Part shown: positions 7,567-15,904 of the stretch, in pieces | Layout of the letters: every line of letters begins with the position of its first letter | Numbering within the stretch: the first letter of the stretch is position 1 | Assembly: GCA_023460575.1 (NCBI GenBank) | Contig: JAEWPQ010000169.1 | Span: 1-23,086 of the forward strand | Direction of reading: 5' to 3' | DNA: 23,086 nt | Source of the DNA: Bacillota bacterium | GTDB taxonomy: Bacteria > Bacillota > Clostridia > Lachnospirales > Lachnospiraceae | Translations under genes and position numbers: made by a program | Notes under the pieces: model-generated | What the model was told of the DNA's origin: nothing | Databases searched by the model: none | Seen by the model: the letters and a program-made list of their open reading frames with translations, nothing else

Positions 7567-8367
7567 ATGTCTTTGCCGTCAGATTTTTTTGGAAGAATCG
7601 TATTTATACTGCAAAATTATGGTCCGTCCTTTTTAGCAGGGGCCGGCAAAACAATGGCGATCGCCGTTTTAGGTACACTGATCGGCTGTGCGATTGGCTT
7701 TGCTGTGGGAATTATTCAGACGACCCCGGAATCAAAGCAGGATAATCTGTTAAAAAAGGTACTGATTAAAGGAATCAAATTTATTTTAAATGTCTATGTG
7801 GAGGTTTTCCGCGGAACACCTATGATGGTTCAGGCCATGTTTATTTTTTATGGATCTTCCGCACTTTTTGGAATTAATATGTCCATTGTATTTGCATCCT
7901 ACTTTATTGTCTCCATCAATACCGGAGCCTATATGGCAGAGACTGTCAGAGGCGGAATTCTTTCCATTGATCCCGGTCAGACAGAAGGAGCAAAAGCCAT
8001 TGGCATGACCCATTACCAGACGATGTTGAATGTTATCATGCCTCAGGCGCTGCGCAATATCATGCCCCAGATCGGCAATAACTTAATTATCAATATTAAG
8101 GATACCTGTGTGCTTTCTGTCATCGGCGTCGTGGAGCTGTTTTACGCGACTAAGGGTGTGGCAGGAGCTTACTATACCTATTTCGAAGCATTTACCATTA
8201 CCATGGTAATTTACTTTGTCCTGACCTTTACCTGTTCCAGAATTCTCCGCCACTGGGAGAAAAAGATGGATGGACCGGACAGCTATGATCTGGCGACCAC
8301 AGATACGTTAGCTTATACCAGCGGAATGGTGAAATTTCCGGATCCGAAAGAGAAGGAGGGTAAATAA
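7567..8367 (+). CDS. Amino-acid ABC transporter permease (HisM/GlnP type)
   Basis: This is the membrane subunit of a polar amino-acid importer, 266 residues. Hydrophobic segments lie at about 22-50, 88-117 and 175-230. FRGTP (81-85) is a hallmark of the family. The cytoplasmic EAA loop that docks on the ATPase is EGAKAIGM (140-147) followed by MPQALRNIMPQIGNN. A hydrophilic tail of about 35 residues follows the last helix, a little longer than usual. Ribosome site AGGGAG (about 7551-7556) precedes ATG 7567. The stop TAA abuts the ATPase ATG with no gap, implying translational coupling. Confidence 0.94.
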   Translation: MSLPSDFFGRIVFILQNYGPSFLAGAGKTMAIAVLGTLIGCAIGFAVGIIQTTPESKQDNLLKKVLIKGIKFILNVYVEVFRGTPMMVQAMFIFYGSSALFGINMSIVFASYFIVSINTGAYMAETVRGGILSIDPGQTEGAKAIGMTHYQTMLNVIMPQALRNIMPQIGNNLIINIKDTCVLSVIGVVELFYATKGVAGAYYTYFEAFTITMVIYFVLTFTCSRILRHWEKKMDGPDSYDLATTDTLAYTSGMVKFPDPKEKEGK

Positions 8368-9111
8368 ATGGCTGATAGCAATGTATTGAAAATTCGTCAT
8401 TTAAGTAAGACATTTGGAACCAATGTGGTTTTAAGAGATATTGATTTCAATGTAAATGCAGGAGATGTGACCTGCATTATCGGAGCATCCGGCTCCGGAA
8501 AGTCCACTCTTTTACGCTGTATCAATCTTTTGGAAACCCCTACTACCGGTGAAATTTTGTATCATGATGTGGATATCACAGACAGGAAGATGAACGTGCC
8601 CGAATACCGGACCAAAGTCGGTATGGTGTTTCAGAACTTTAATCTCTTTAATATTATGACTGTACTGGACAACTGTATGGTAGGCCAGGTGAAGGTTTTA
8701 AAGAAGAATAAGGAAGAAGCAAAAAAGACGGCGATGATGTTTTTGGAGAAGGTTGGAATGGCTCCTTATATCAACGCCAAACCAAGGCAGCTCTCAGGCG
8801 GACAAAAGCAGAGAGTGGCAATAGCCAGAGCACTTGCCATGGAACCGGAGGTTCTGCTGTTTGATGAGCCGACTTCCGCTCTGGATCCCCAGATGGTTGG
8901 AGAGGTTCTTGCAGTTATGAGAACACTTGCAAAGGAAGGTCTTACCATGATTATCGTAACGCATGAGATGGCTTTTGCAAGAGATGTGTCCAACCATGTG
9001 GTTTATATGGCAGGAGGCGTAATTGAAGAAGAGGGACCACCGGCTGATATATTCGGAAATCCCCGGAAAAACTCAACAAAGGAATTCTTAACCCGGTTTA
9101 TGCAGGGATAG
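8368..9111 (+). CDS. Amino-acid ABC transporter ATP-binding protein (GlnQ type)
   Basis: This is the ATPase subunit powering the importer, 247 residues. It has Walker A GASGSGKST (39-47), Q-loop Gln89 in MVFQNFNLF, ABC signature LSGGQ (142-146), Walker B VLLFDEP (162-168), D-loop SALDP and switch His199 in VTHE. All catalytic residues are intact. The AAGGAGGG at 8353-8360 lies inside the end of the permease gene and serves ATG 8368, which begins right after the permease stop. A terminator follows at 9120-9170, closing the three-gene operon. Confidence 0.96.
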   Translation: MADSNVLKIRHLSKTFGTNVVLRDIDFNVNAGDVTCIIGASGSGKSTLLRCINLLETPTTGEILYHDVDITDRKMNVPEYRTKVGMVFQNFNLFNIMTVLDNCMVGQVKVLKKNKEEAKKTAMMFLEKVGMAPYINAKPRQLSGGQKQRVAIARALAMEPEVLLFDEPTSALDPQMVGEVLAVMRTLAKEGLTMIIVTHEMAFARDVSNHVVYMAGGVIEEEGPPADIFGNPRKNSTKEFLTRFMQG

Positions 9112-9119
9112 AAGCAGAC

Positions 9120-9170
9120 GGAGCTGTTGCAAAATGACTGAAAGATCAGTTGTGGAGCAGGCTCCTTTTT
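9120..9170 (+). terminator. Terminator of the amino-acid ABC operon
   Basis: GGAGC (9120-9124) pairs with GCTCC (9161-9165), directly followed by TTTTT (9166-9170). An inner stem, ACTGA-AAGA-TCAGT, tops it. The overall structure is long and imperfect, but the base plus T-run is typical. It starts 9 bp after the ATPase stop. Confidence 0.75.
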
Positions 9171-9178
9171 GATATACT
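9150..9178 (+). promoter_or_regulatory. Possible promoter of the hydroxyacid dehydrogenase gene
   Basis: TATACT (9173-9178, 5 of 6 to consensus) has TTGTGG (9150-9155, 3 of 6) 17 bp upstream. The -35 would fall within the 3' arm of the preceding terminator. The predicted leader is about 32 nt. The match is moderate, but the gene needs its own promoter downstream of a terminator. Confidence 0.45.
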
Positions 9179-9216
9179 GGTAGATAAAAATGGTAATTGA
9201 CTGAAAGGAGGTTCTT

Positions 9217-10170
9217 ATGAAACTAGTATTTATGGAAACCGATACTTTGGGAGATGATGTGGATTATTCCCCGTTTTATGATCTTGGAGAAGTGGTGAAA
9301 TATAACAAATCGGAGCCGGAATACAATCAGGAGCGGGTCAGAGATGCGGATATCATTGTGGTAAATAAGATCCCGATGAATGAAGAAACACTAAAATATG
9401 CAGAGCATGTGAAGCTGATCTGCCTTACAGCCACCGGGACCAATACCGTGGATTTTGATTATGTGAGAAGAAGAAACATAGCAGTCACCAATGTGAAAGG
9501 CTATTCCACCCAGTCTGTTGTTCAGCACACCTTTGCATTGTTGTTTTATGTCTATGAGAAACTTGCGTATTATGATCAGTTTGTAAAATCAGGTGAATAT
9601 GCAGCCAGTGATATATTCAGCAGATTTGATATGAAATTCAATGAACTTTTCGGAAAGACCTGGGGAATAATCGGACTTGGAGAGATTGGCAGAGGGGTAG
9701 CACGGGTGGCAGAAGCCTTCGGGTGCAGAGTGATTTATTATTCTACCTCCGGTAAAAATACGAATTCCAGCTGGGATCGTGTTGATTTTGATGTATTGTT
9801 AAATGAGTCGGATATCATATCCATTCATGCTCCGTTAAATTCTGCCACAGAATATTTAATTGATGAAGATGCGTTAAAAAAGATGAAAAGTTCTGCGGTA
9901 CTGCTGAATCTGGGAAGGGGAAATATTATCAGGGAAGAAGCCCTTTTAAAAGCTCTGGAAACCGGAGAGATCGGGGGAGCAGGGCTTGATGTAATCAGTG
10001 CAGAGCCAATGCTGCCGGATAATCCCCTTCTGCGAATGAGAGACAGTACCAAACTGATTATTACTCCCCATATCGCATGGGCCACGGTTGAGGCCAGAAG
10101 AAGGTGTCTTTATGAGGTGTACGAAAACATCGTCTCTTATCTGCGGGGAGAGGAAAGAAATATTGTATAA
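9217..10170 (+). CDS. D-2-hydroxyacid dehydrogenase (glycerate dehydrogenase/hydroxypyruvate reductase-like)
   Basis: This is an NAD(P)-dependent reductase interconverting a 2-oxoacid and a D-2-hydroxyacid, 317 residues, normal for the family. The Rossmann motif GLGEIGRG is at 153-160. The catalytic trio is Arg234 (NLGRGNI), Glu263 (SAEPM) and His285 (TPHIAWAT). The strand-2 end, where NAD-specific members carry an Asp, reads YYSTSGKN (175-181 region), so NADP use is possible. Substrate is not determined; closest in character to glycerate dehydrogenases. AAAGGAGG (9204-9211) precedes ATG 9217. It appears monocistronic, bounded by terminators on both sides. Confidence 0.88.
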   Translation: MKLVFMETDTLGDDVDYSPFYDLGEVVKYNKSEPEYNQERVRDADIIVVNKIPMNEETLKYAEHVKLICLTATGTNTVDFDYVRRRNIAVTNVKGYSTQSVVQHTFALLFYVYEKLAYYDQFVKSGEYAASDIFSRFDMKFNELFGKTWGIIGLGEIGRGVARVAEAFGCRVIYYSTSGKNTNSSWDRVDFDVLLNESDIISIHAPLNSATEYLIDEDALKKMKSSAVLLNLGRGNIIREEALLKALETGEIGGAGLDVISAEPMLPDNPLLRMRDSTKLIITPHIAWATVEARRRCLYEVYENIVSYLRGEERNIV

Positions 10171-10171
10171 C

Positions 10172-10200
10172 ACAAAAAAGGCGGCTTAAACAGCCGCCTT
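10172..10200. terminator. Bidirectional terminator between convergent transcription units
   Basis: AAGGCGGCT (10178-10186) pairs perfectly with AGCCGCCTT (10192-10200) around TAAAC. On the minus strand the hairpin is followed by six T (complement of 10174-10179), a strong terminator for the malic-enzyme operon. On the plus strand only TT follows, so it is weaker for the dehydrogenase gene. Confidence 0.88.
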
Positions 10201-10206
10201 ATGTGA

Positions 10207-10428
10207 TCAGTCTTTCGGAAGGGGACGGGTAAAAAGTTTCCTTATCTTGATCCGTATGAAGGTACGGAGAACTTCGACGCCCAATACCAGAATTAAAAAT
10301 GGAAGAAAAACAGTGAGAAACAATTTGGCTTTTAACCGGAACATCTTCTTTTTGTGCTGCAGCTTCAAAGCTTTATAATGGTCAGAAACAGAGTGATACC
10401 ATGTTTTTTTAACCGGAACATTCTTCAA
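10207..10428 (-). CDS. Small basic single-pass membrane protein, unknown function
   Basis: I do not recognise this 73-residue protein. It has a basic N-terminal half (KALKLQHKKKMFRLKAK), one strongly hydrophobic segment at about 36-55 (LFLTVFLPFLILVLGVEVL) and a basic C-terminal tail, so a membrane anchor with both ends highly charged is likely. The start codon would be TTG at 10428, with AAGGGGG at 10436-10442, 7 nt upstream. No ATG fits better. It lies 42 bp after the DUF4364 gene, same strand, and ends just before the strong minus-strand terminator, so it is probably the last gene of that operon. It could be a chance frame, but the ribosome site and placement favour a real gene. Confidence 0.6.
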   Translation of the reverse strand: MKNVPVKKTWYHSVSDHYKALKLQHKKKMFRLKAKLFLTVFLPFLILVLGVEVLRTFIRIKIRKLFTRPLPKD

Positions 10429-10470
10429 ATGAATTCCCCCTTAATCTAATCATATCTGGTGACAGGAGCG

Positions 10471-10995
10471 TTACGAACCGCTCATCAATGATTTCATGGC
10501 AAATGCATAAATTTCCTGGCTTTTTAATTTCCAGTGGTCACACATAATTTCTGCCTGATCCTTATCGGGAACGGACAGTTCCAAATTAATCAGACAGTTC
10601 TTGCCTTCTCTTACCTCGCAGTGAACAATGTATTCCTGGCTTGTGGATTTATAGTAATCTGCTGTCACACCCACTTCATTGCGGAGACGGAACTTGTTTT
10701 CTTTTAAATATTCATCCATGTCATGGACAATACCAGGTGAAATCTTATTGCCGAAGAATGAGAGAGTCTCCTCCCCTTCTCTTGTAATATCGTACCGGCT
10801 GCTGTTGTGATTGGTCTCCACATGCAGCAGTCTTGCCTCTAACAGTTCATTCAATGCCTGATTCAATGTAAAATATGTGGTATATTCATGCTCCAGAAAA
10901 AAGTTAGATAATTGTGCACTGGTCAGGGGGAAGTTAACCTGCTTCAACATGTATAGAATCATCAGCTTATAAAGTGTCATGGGTTCTGAGAGCAT
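10471..10995 (-). CDS. DUF4364 family protein, winged-helix-like
   Basis: A 174-residue cytoplasmic protein that I recognise as DUF4364-like, common in Clostridia. The N-terminal 75 or so residues (LYKLMILYMLKQV, then LTSAQLSNFFLEH, then ALNELLEARLLHVE, then SRYDITREGEETLSFF) have the helix-turn-helix plus wing pattern of PadR/MarR-like regulators. The C-terminal half looks like an alpha/beta effector or dimer domain. GGAGG (11003-11007) lies 7 nt before ATG 10995. It starts 21 nt after malic enzyme, so they are probably cotranscribed. DNA binding is inferred from fold pattern only; no target is known from sequence. Confidence 0.8.
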   Translation of the reverse strand: MLSEPMTLYKLMILYMLKQVNFPLTSAQLSNFFLEHEYTTYFTLNQALNELLEARLLHVETNHNSSRYDITREGEETLSFFGNKISPGIVHDMDEYLKENKFRLRNEVGVTADYYKSTSQEYIVHCEVREGKNCLINLELSVPDKDQAEIMCDHWKLKSQEIYAFAMKSLMSGS

Positions 10996-11016
10996 CGGGT
11001 AACCTCCATCTTTCTA

Positions 11017-12168
11017 TTACCGGATATGGTCTTTCACCGCCCGGCTGACAACATCTGCCACACGGGGATCAAATGCCTCCGGCAGGATATTGTCTTCATT
11101 TATTTCGGAAGGTGCTACCAGGCCTGCGATGGCCTCTGCAGCAGCAAGCTTCATTTCTTCTGTAATGGCAGCGGCTCTTCCCTCCAGCGCACCTTTAAAA
11201 ATACCTGGGAAAACAACTACGTTATTCACCTGATTCGGGAAATCGGATCTTCCTGTACCAACAACTCTGGCTCCTGCTTTTTTTGCCAGATCCGGCATGA
11301 TCTCCGGTACCGGATTAGCCATGGCAAAGAGAATGGAATCAGAATTCATGGAGGAAACCATCTCCTCAGTTACAATACCCGGAGCTGAGACTCCAATGAA
11401 GATATCGGCATCTTTCATGGCGTCGGTAAGACTGCCTGTCTGGCCTTCTAAATTAGTGGAATCCATCATCTTTTCCTGCATCCAGTTTAAACCTTCCATT
11501 CCCTTAAAAAGAATTCCTGCCCGGTCACAGAGGACGATATGCAAAAATCCGTAAGACAGCAGGAGTCTGGTGATGGCAATGCCGGCAGAGCCTGCACCGT
11601 TTACTACCACGCGGCAGTCCTCTTTCTTTTTCCCTGTCACTTTCAGTGCATTGATCACTCCTGCAAGGACTACGATTGCAGTACCATGCTGGTCATCATG
11701 AAAGACTGGAATGGTAAGGAGCTTTTTTAACCGTTCTTCAATCTCAAAGCATCTGGGTGCAGATATGTCCTCAAGATTAATTCCGCCAAAAGCAGGGGCA
11801 ATGGCAGCCACAGTCTTAATAATCTCTTCCGTATCCTGAGTGTCTAAGCAGATGGGAATGGCATTGACCCCGCCGAATTCCTTAAATAATACTGCTTTGC
11901 CTTCCATCACCGGCATGGCGGCAAGAGGGCCGATGTTTCCAAGGCCTAACACTGCGCTGCCGTCGGATACGACAGCGATGGTGTTGGATTTTATGGTATA
12001 TTGATAGGCGGCTTCAGGATTATCCGCTATTACCCTGCAGGGCTCCGCTACTCCGGGTGTATATGCAAGGGCTAAATCTTCCCTGCTTTTTACTGCTGCC
12101 TTGGAAGTTATTTCCAGCTTTCCGCCCCATTTTTCATGAAGCAATAATGCTTTCTCGTTGGTCGTCAT
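11017..12168 (-). CDS. NAD(P)-dependent malic enzyme
   Basis: Malic enzyme oxidatively decarboxylates malate to pyruvate, yielding NAD(P)H. The 383-residue protein is the short bacterial form, without a phosphotransacetylase domain. Motifs present are AYTPGVAEPC with the catalytic Tyr36, GKAVLFKEFGG with Lys91, the metal-site segments NLEDISAPRC (Glu133, Asp134) and FHDDQHGTA (Asp158/Asp159), and the dinucleotide-binding GAGSAG (191-196). GRSDFPNQVNN near 310 is also typical. Start ATG 12168 has AAAAGGA about 10 nt upstream and a good minus-strand promoter. It is divergent from the DUF5717-type operon and heads the malic enzyme-DUF4364-membrane protein operon. NAD versus NADP preference cannot be decided here. 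Confidence 0.95.
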   Translation of the reverse strand: MTTNEKALLLHEKWGGKLEITSKAAVKSREDLALAYTPGVAEPCRVIADNPEAAYQYTIKSNTIAVVSDGSAVLGLGNIGPLAAMPVMEGKAVLFKEFGGVNAIPICLDTQDTEEIIKTVAAIAPAFGGINLEDISAPRCFEIEERLKKLLTIPVFHDDQHGTAIVVLAGVINALKVTGKKKEDCRVVVNGAGSAGIAITRLLLSYGFLHIVLCDRAGILFKGMEGLNWMQEKMMDSTNLEGQTGSLTDAMKDADIFIGVSAPGIVTEEMVSSMNSDSILFAMANPVPEIMPDLAKKAGARVVGTGRSDFPNQVNNVVVFPGIFKGALEGRAAAITEEMKLAAAEAIAGLVAPSEINEDNILPEAFDPRVADVVSRAVKDHIR

Positions 12169-12202
12169 AATGAGTTTGTCCTTTTTTCAACAGTTTTTAT
12201 TT

Positions 12203-12231
12203 ATCATACCAATTTTAGGGTTTTAAATCAA
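12203..12231 (-). promoter_or_regulatory. Sigma-A promoter of the malic-enzyme operon
   Basis: On the minus strand TTGATT (complement of 12226-12231) and TATGAT (complement of 12203-12208) are separated by exactly 17 bp, matching consensus at 4 and 5 of 6 positions. Transcription would start near 12196, about 28 nt before the gene. Confidence 0.7.
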
Positions 12232-12249
12232 TAGAAAATATGTTAGAAT
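12221..12249 (+). promoter_or_regulatory. Possible extended -10 promoter of the DUF5717-type operon
   Basis: TAGAAT (12244-12249), preceded by TGT at 12241-12243, forms an extended -10. The -35 region TTTTAA (12221-12226), 17 bp upstream, is poor. Its -35 abuts and shares base 12226 with the -35 of the divergent malic-enzyme promoter. Leader length would be about 55 nt. Confidence 0.45.
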
Positions 12250-12310
12250 ATAGAGTAATTCAAATGAAGCATACGAAAAACATAAGGAAATTGAAGATAC
12301 AGGTGGTACT

Positions 12311-15300
12311 ATGAGAGAACGAATCAACAGGCTGGCAAAGGGCATCATTGATTCAGAAATTCCAAAGATTAAAGTTACCCCATCGGGAATTGATGATGTG
12401 GTGCGTTCAGGCGGAGCCACGAGACGGGAACTTGTCGTTACCAGTGAGAATAACCTGCACATAAAAGGGCTTGCATATTCCTCTAACTACCGCGTTCGGA
12501 TGATAAGCGGATCATTTGGGGGTACATACAATCATCTTGTCTATGAGATTAACGGAAGTTTCATGGAAGACGGGGATGTGATTAAGGGATCTTTTTATCT
12601 GGTTACCAATGGCGGCGAGAAAGAAGTCCCTTATTCGTTTCGTGTAGAACTTGGCACGTCAGGGAAAGCACTGAGTGATTTAACGACAGCAGAGAATTTT
12701 GCAGATACTGCAAAAAAAGATATGGATACGGCTCTTCGTTTGTTTGAGTACCGCGATTTTGTTACGGCTCCGTTTATGAATGATCTTCATGTAAGAGCAA
12801 TTTATGACGGATTAAAGGGCAGGCCTGACAGAAGAAAGGAACTGGAAGAGTTTCTTGTTGCTTTAAAGGTAAAAAAACCGGTGGAGTTGTCGCTGGATAC
12901 CGGAGAGCGCAGATATGGAGAACTGGAGGATGCTGTCAGGGACTGGATCGAGATCAGACGCAGCTGCTGGGGTTGCATCAGCCTGGAAGTGACAACGGAC
13001 TGTGATTTTATAGAGCTGCCAAAGAAAACTATTGGTGAACAGGATTTTGAAGATGATATATGTAAGCTGCCTTTTGTTGTACACCCGGAGCGCATGCACC
13101 AGGGAGAAAATTATGGCAGAATTCAGATAAACGGAGTGGAAGAGTGTTTCCTGGTACCGGTAATATCGGTAAGCAACCCGGGAGGAGGAATATCGGCGGA
13201 GGACGCCTTTGCGAAAGAGGCATTCGGCCGATTTTTGCGGCTTCGCCTGGAGGCGGAGACAGGGAAAGAACGTGCAGAGTCTCTGTGCAGAGAGATGGAG
13301 AAGGCACTTGATGAAATTGAACTGATGAAGGGGGAGTCAGGCTTTATAAAGCTGCTTCGTGCAGAATGCTGCCTGTTTGCCGGAGAAAAGTCGAAAGCAG
13401 CACTTTTTCTTGATGAAAGCAGGGATGAGATCCTTTCAGAGAGACAGGAGAAGAAGGAGATTTACTGCTATTACCAGTATCTGCGGCTGGAGATTCAGCC
13501 CGATGAGTACCAGAGGGAATCTCTCGTCCGTCTGATGAAAAAGTATCTGGAAGAGGATCATCATCTGTTTTATATATTTGGACTTCTTACTAAAACAGAC
13601 AGCCGGCTGCTTGAAAATCCGCCGGCATTACTGGCAGTGCTCAGGCGTCAATACGAAGCAGGGGTAAGAAGCCCCTTTTTCTATATATGGGGCTGTAACG
13701 TATTAAACAGTGCGCCGGAGTTGATTCGGGGCATTGGTCCCATGGAGCTTCAGATCCTGTTTTCTTCAGCGGGGAAAGGTCTTATAGAGAAAAGACTGGC
13801 ATCACAGATCTGCAGACTCACTCTCACAGCCAGGCATTATAACCGGCTGCATTACCGGATGCTTTGCAGACTTTATAAAGAGACATCTGAAAAAGAAGTA
13901 TTAGAGGCCATCTGTTCCCTGCTGATTAAAGGAGAATGCCGTAATTCAGAAGCCTTTTCCTGGTATGAGAAGGGAATCAGGGCGGGAATCAGCCTGACCA
14001 GGCTATATGAATACTATATTTACGCTCTGCCTAAGAACTACTGTTATCTGCTCCCCAAAGAAGTTCTGCTTTATTTTTCCTACGGAGGCAGTGAACTGGA
14101 TCTTTACAGCAGAAGTGTTCTTTATAAGAATGTTCTTGTATATTTAGAGCCGGCTGATCCTCTTTATCAGGCTTATGAGCGGGTTATTGAGAAGTTTGCG
14201 ACGGAACAGCTCTTCGAGTCAAGAATTGATAATTACCTGGCTGCAATCTATGAGCGGATGGTGTTAAAGGAAGTCGTGGATTTATCCATGGCGAAAGTGC
14301 TTCCTTCCATTCTGCGTTCCTACCGGGTGGAGTGCAGCAATAAAAAAATGAAGTATGTCATTGTCTGTTATGAAGAAATGACGCAGGAAGATGCGTTTCT
14401 TTTAAATGACGGCGTAGCCTATGTTCCTCTGTTTTCGGAACACAGCATTCTGCTTTTTCAGGATGCATATGGTAACCGGTACGCCAATATTCCATACAAA
14501 AAGGATCCGGTGATGGAACGAAACGAGCTGGAGGAAAGATGCTTTGAATTGTATCCGGAGCATTCCATGCTTCGCCTTCGTGTCTGTGATGAGATCCTGG
14601 CCCGCGGTGCGAAAGACGCCAAAGAAGCGGGGATTCTGGAAAGCACACTGGAGGATCCCAATCTGCGTCCCTATTACCAGAAGCTTTTGTTATCCAGAGT
14701 CATTGAATATTATCAAAAGCAGACAGAAACTGCGCCGGAACAGGGTGAGGAAGCCGGAGCCGGATACTTACTGAAGCTTGATAAGAAGGTTCTTACCAGG
14801 AAAGAGCGGGCCGGAGTCTGTGATACGCTGATTCACAACAATTACATGGAGGAAGCTTACCGGATGATCCGGGATTTCGGCGGGGAAGGAATCAGTTCCA
14901 GACAGCTTCATAAACTGTGCACGGAGATGATTCTTAAGAATTTATTCCGCGAGGATCCGCTTTTACTCCATCTGGCATATACGGCCTTTTTAGAAGAAGA
15001 AAGTGACAGCGTTCTCCTGGATTATCTGTGTGAACATTACAATGGTCTCAGCAGCCAGATGTACCGTATTTTGCTGCAGGGAGTTTCCCTTCATGTGGAG
15101 ACCTATGATTTAGAAGAGCGTCTGACAGCCCAGATGATGTTCAGCGGCGATATTACCAGACTGGATAAGGTTTTCCATTTATACCAGAGCAGGAAAGAGC
15201 CGGGTGAGAGCATTGTAAAGGCATATTTTACCTTAAAGTGCACGGACTATTTTATGAATGGGAAAGAACCGGAAGAAAAGGTCTTTTCTTATCTGGAAGG

Positions 15301-15889
15301 AATGGTACAGGCGGCGTCTCAAAAAGGCCGTTTTCCGACCATCTATTTACTGGCACTGACCAGATATTATTCGGAGCTTCCTGCCATTGATGAGCAGCAG
15401 GAAGAACTGTTAAAAAACATGGTATCACTGCTGATGGAAGAACGCCTGGTATTCCCGTATTACAAAAAACTGGCAAAGTATATCCCCATGCCTGAGGATG
15501 TCATGGATAAGGCGATGATTCAGTACTGCGCAGAACGGGATTCGAAAATTGAACTGGCAATCAGGATACTGCCCGATGAGGAAGAGTATCACAGTGAAGA
15601 TATTACCCGTATGTATCAGGGAGTTTTCGTGAAACAGAAAATACTGTTTGAAGGCGAAATCATGGAATACCGGGTAAAAGAACTGATTGATGAAGAATGG
15701 GTATTAAAGGAAGAGGGAAGCGTCAGCTGCGAGGCAGGCGTTACCCCCAAAGATTCGGACAGCAGATATGCCTGCCTAAACGAAATGAGCCTGTCTTTAA
15801 ATTTAAAGGATGAGACCGGGCTTAAAAAACGGATGCAGGAGTATTTAAAGAAAAATGCTGCTGCGGAAGAAATATTTTCACTGATGTAA
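12311..15889 (+). CDS. Large cytoplasmic DUF5717-type protein with beta domains and a long helical region
   Basis: Function unknown; I recognise it tentatively as the Lachnospiraceae DUF5717 family. It has 1192 residues, no signal peptide and no membrane segment. By eye the order is: a beta-sandwich-like domain (about 20-115, alternating strands such as RRELVVTSENNLHIKGLAY and GSFYLVTNGG), a helical linker (118-186), a second beta-sandwich-like domain (188-288, GCISLEVTTDCDFIELPKKT), a Gly hinge (291-293), a very long helical region with helix-pair character (about 295-1100), and a beta-rich end (about 1110-1192). The long helical part resembles an alpha-solenoid scaffold. It heads a three-gene operon; the Hsp70-like gene follows after 9-15 nt. 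AGGTGG at 12301-12306 serves ATG 12311. Confidence 0.85.
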   Translation: MRERINRLAKGIIDSEIPKIKVTPSGIDDVVRSGGATRRELVVTSENNLHIKGLAYSSNYRVRMISGSFGGTYNHLVYEINGSFMEDGDVIKGSFYLVTNGGEKEVPYSFRVELGTSGKALSDLTTAENFADTAKKDMDTALRLFEYRDFVTAPFMNDLHVRAIYDGLKGRPDRRKELEEFLVALKVKKPVELSLDTGERRYGELEDAVRDWIEIRRSCWGCISLEVTTDCDFIELPKKTIGEQDFEDDICKLPFVVHPERMHQGENYGRIQINGVEECFLVPVISVSNPGGGISAEDAFAKEAFGRFLRLRLEAETGKERAESLCREMEKALDEIELMKGESGFIKLLRAECCLFAGEKSKAALFLDESRDEILSERQEKKEIYCYYQYLRLEIQPDEYQRESLVRLMKKYLEEDHHLFYIFGLLTKTDSRLLENPPALLAVLRRQYEAGVRSPFFYIWGCNVLNSAPELIRGIGPMELQILFSSAGKGLIEKRLASQICRLTLTARHYNRLHYRMLCRLYKETSEKEVLEAICSLLIKGECRNSEAFSWYEKGIRAGISLTRLYEYYIYALPKNYCYLLPKEVLLYFSYGGSELDLYSRSVLYKNVLVYLEPADPLYQAYERVIEKFATEQLFESRIDNYLAAIYERMVLKEVVDLSMAKVLPSILRSYRVECSNKKMKYVIVCYEEMTQEDAFLLNDGVAYVPLFSEHSILLFQDAYGNRYANIPYKKDPVMERNELEERCFELYPEHSMLRLRVCDEILARGAKDAKEAGILESTLEDPNLRPYYQKLLLSRVIEYYQKQTETAPEQGEEAGAGYLLKLDKKVLTRKERAGVCDTLIHNNYMEEAYRMIRDFGGEGISSRQLHKLCTEMILKNLFREDPLLLHLAYTAFLEEESDSVLLDYLCEHYNGLSSQMYRILLQGVSLHVETYDLEERLTAQMMFSGDITRLDKVFHLYQSRKEPGESIVKAYFTLKCTDYFMNGKEPEEKVFSYLEGMVQAASQKGRFPTIYLLALTRYYSELPAIDEQQEELLKNMVSLLMEERLVFPYYKKLAKYIPMPEDVMDKAMIQYCAERDSKIELAIRILPDEEEYHSEDITRMYQGVFVKQKILFEGEIMEYRVKELIDEEWVLKEEGSVSCEAGVTPKDSDSRYACLNEMSLSLNLKDETGLKKRMQEYLKKNAAAEEIFSLM

Positions 15890-15904
15890 GATAAGGGGAT
15901 GTCA

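Noticed and set aside
10466..10483. GAGCG..CGCTC inverted repeat over the DUF4364 stop codon
   Set aside because: Only 5 bp with an 8-nt loop and no T-run; too weak to call a terminator.
12223..12462. 79-codon minus-strand frame over the divergent promoter region
   Set aside because: Overlaps the start of the 1192-residue gene and both promoters; no ribosome site.
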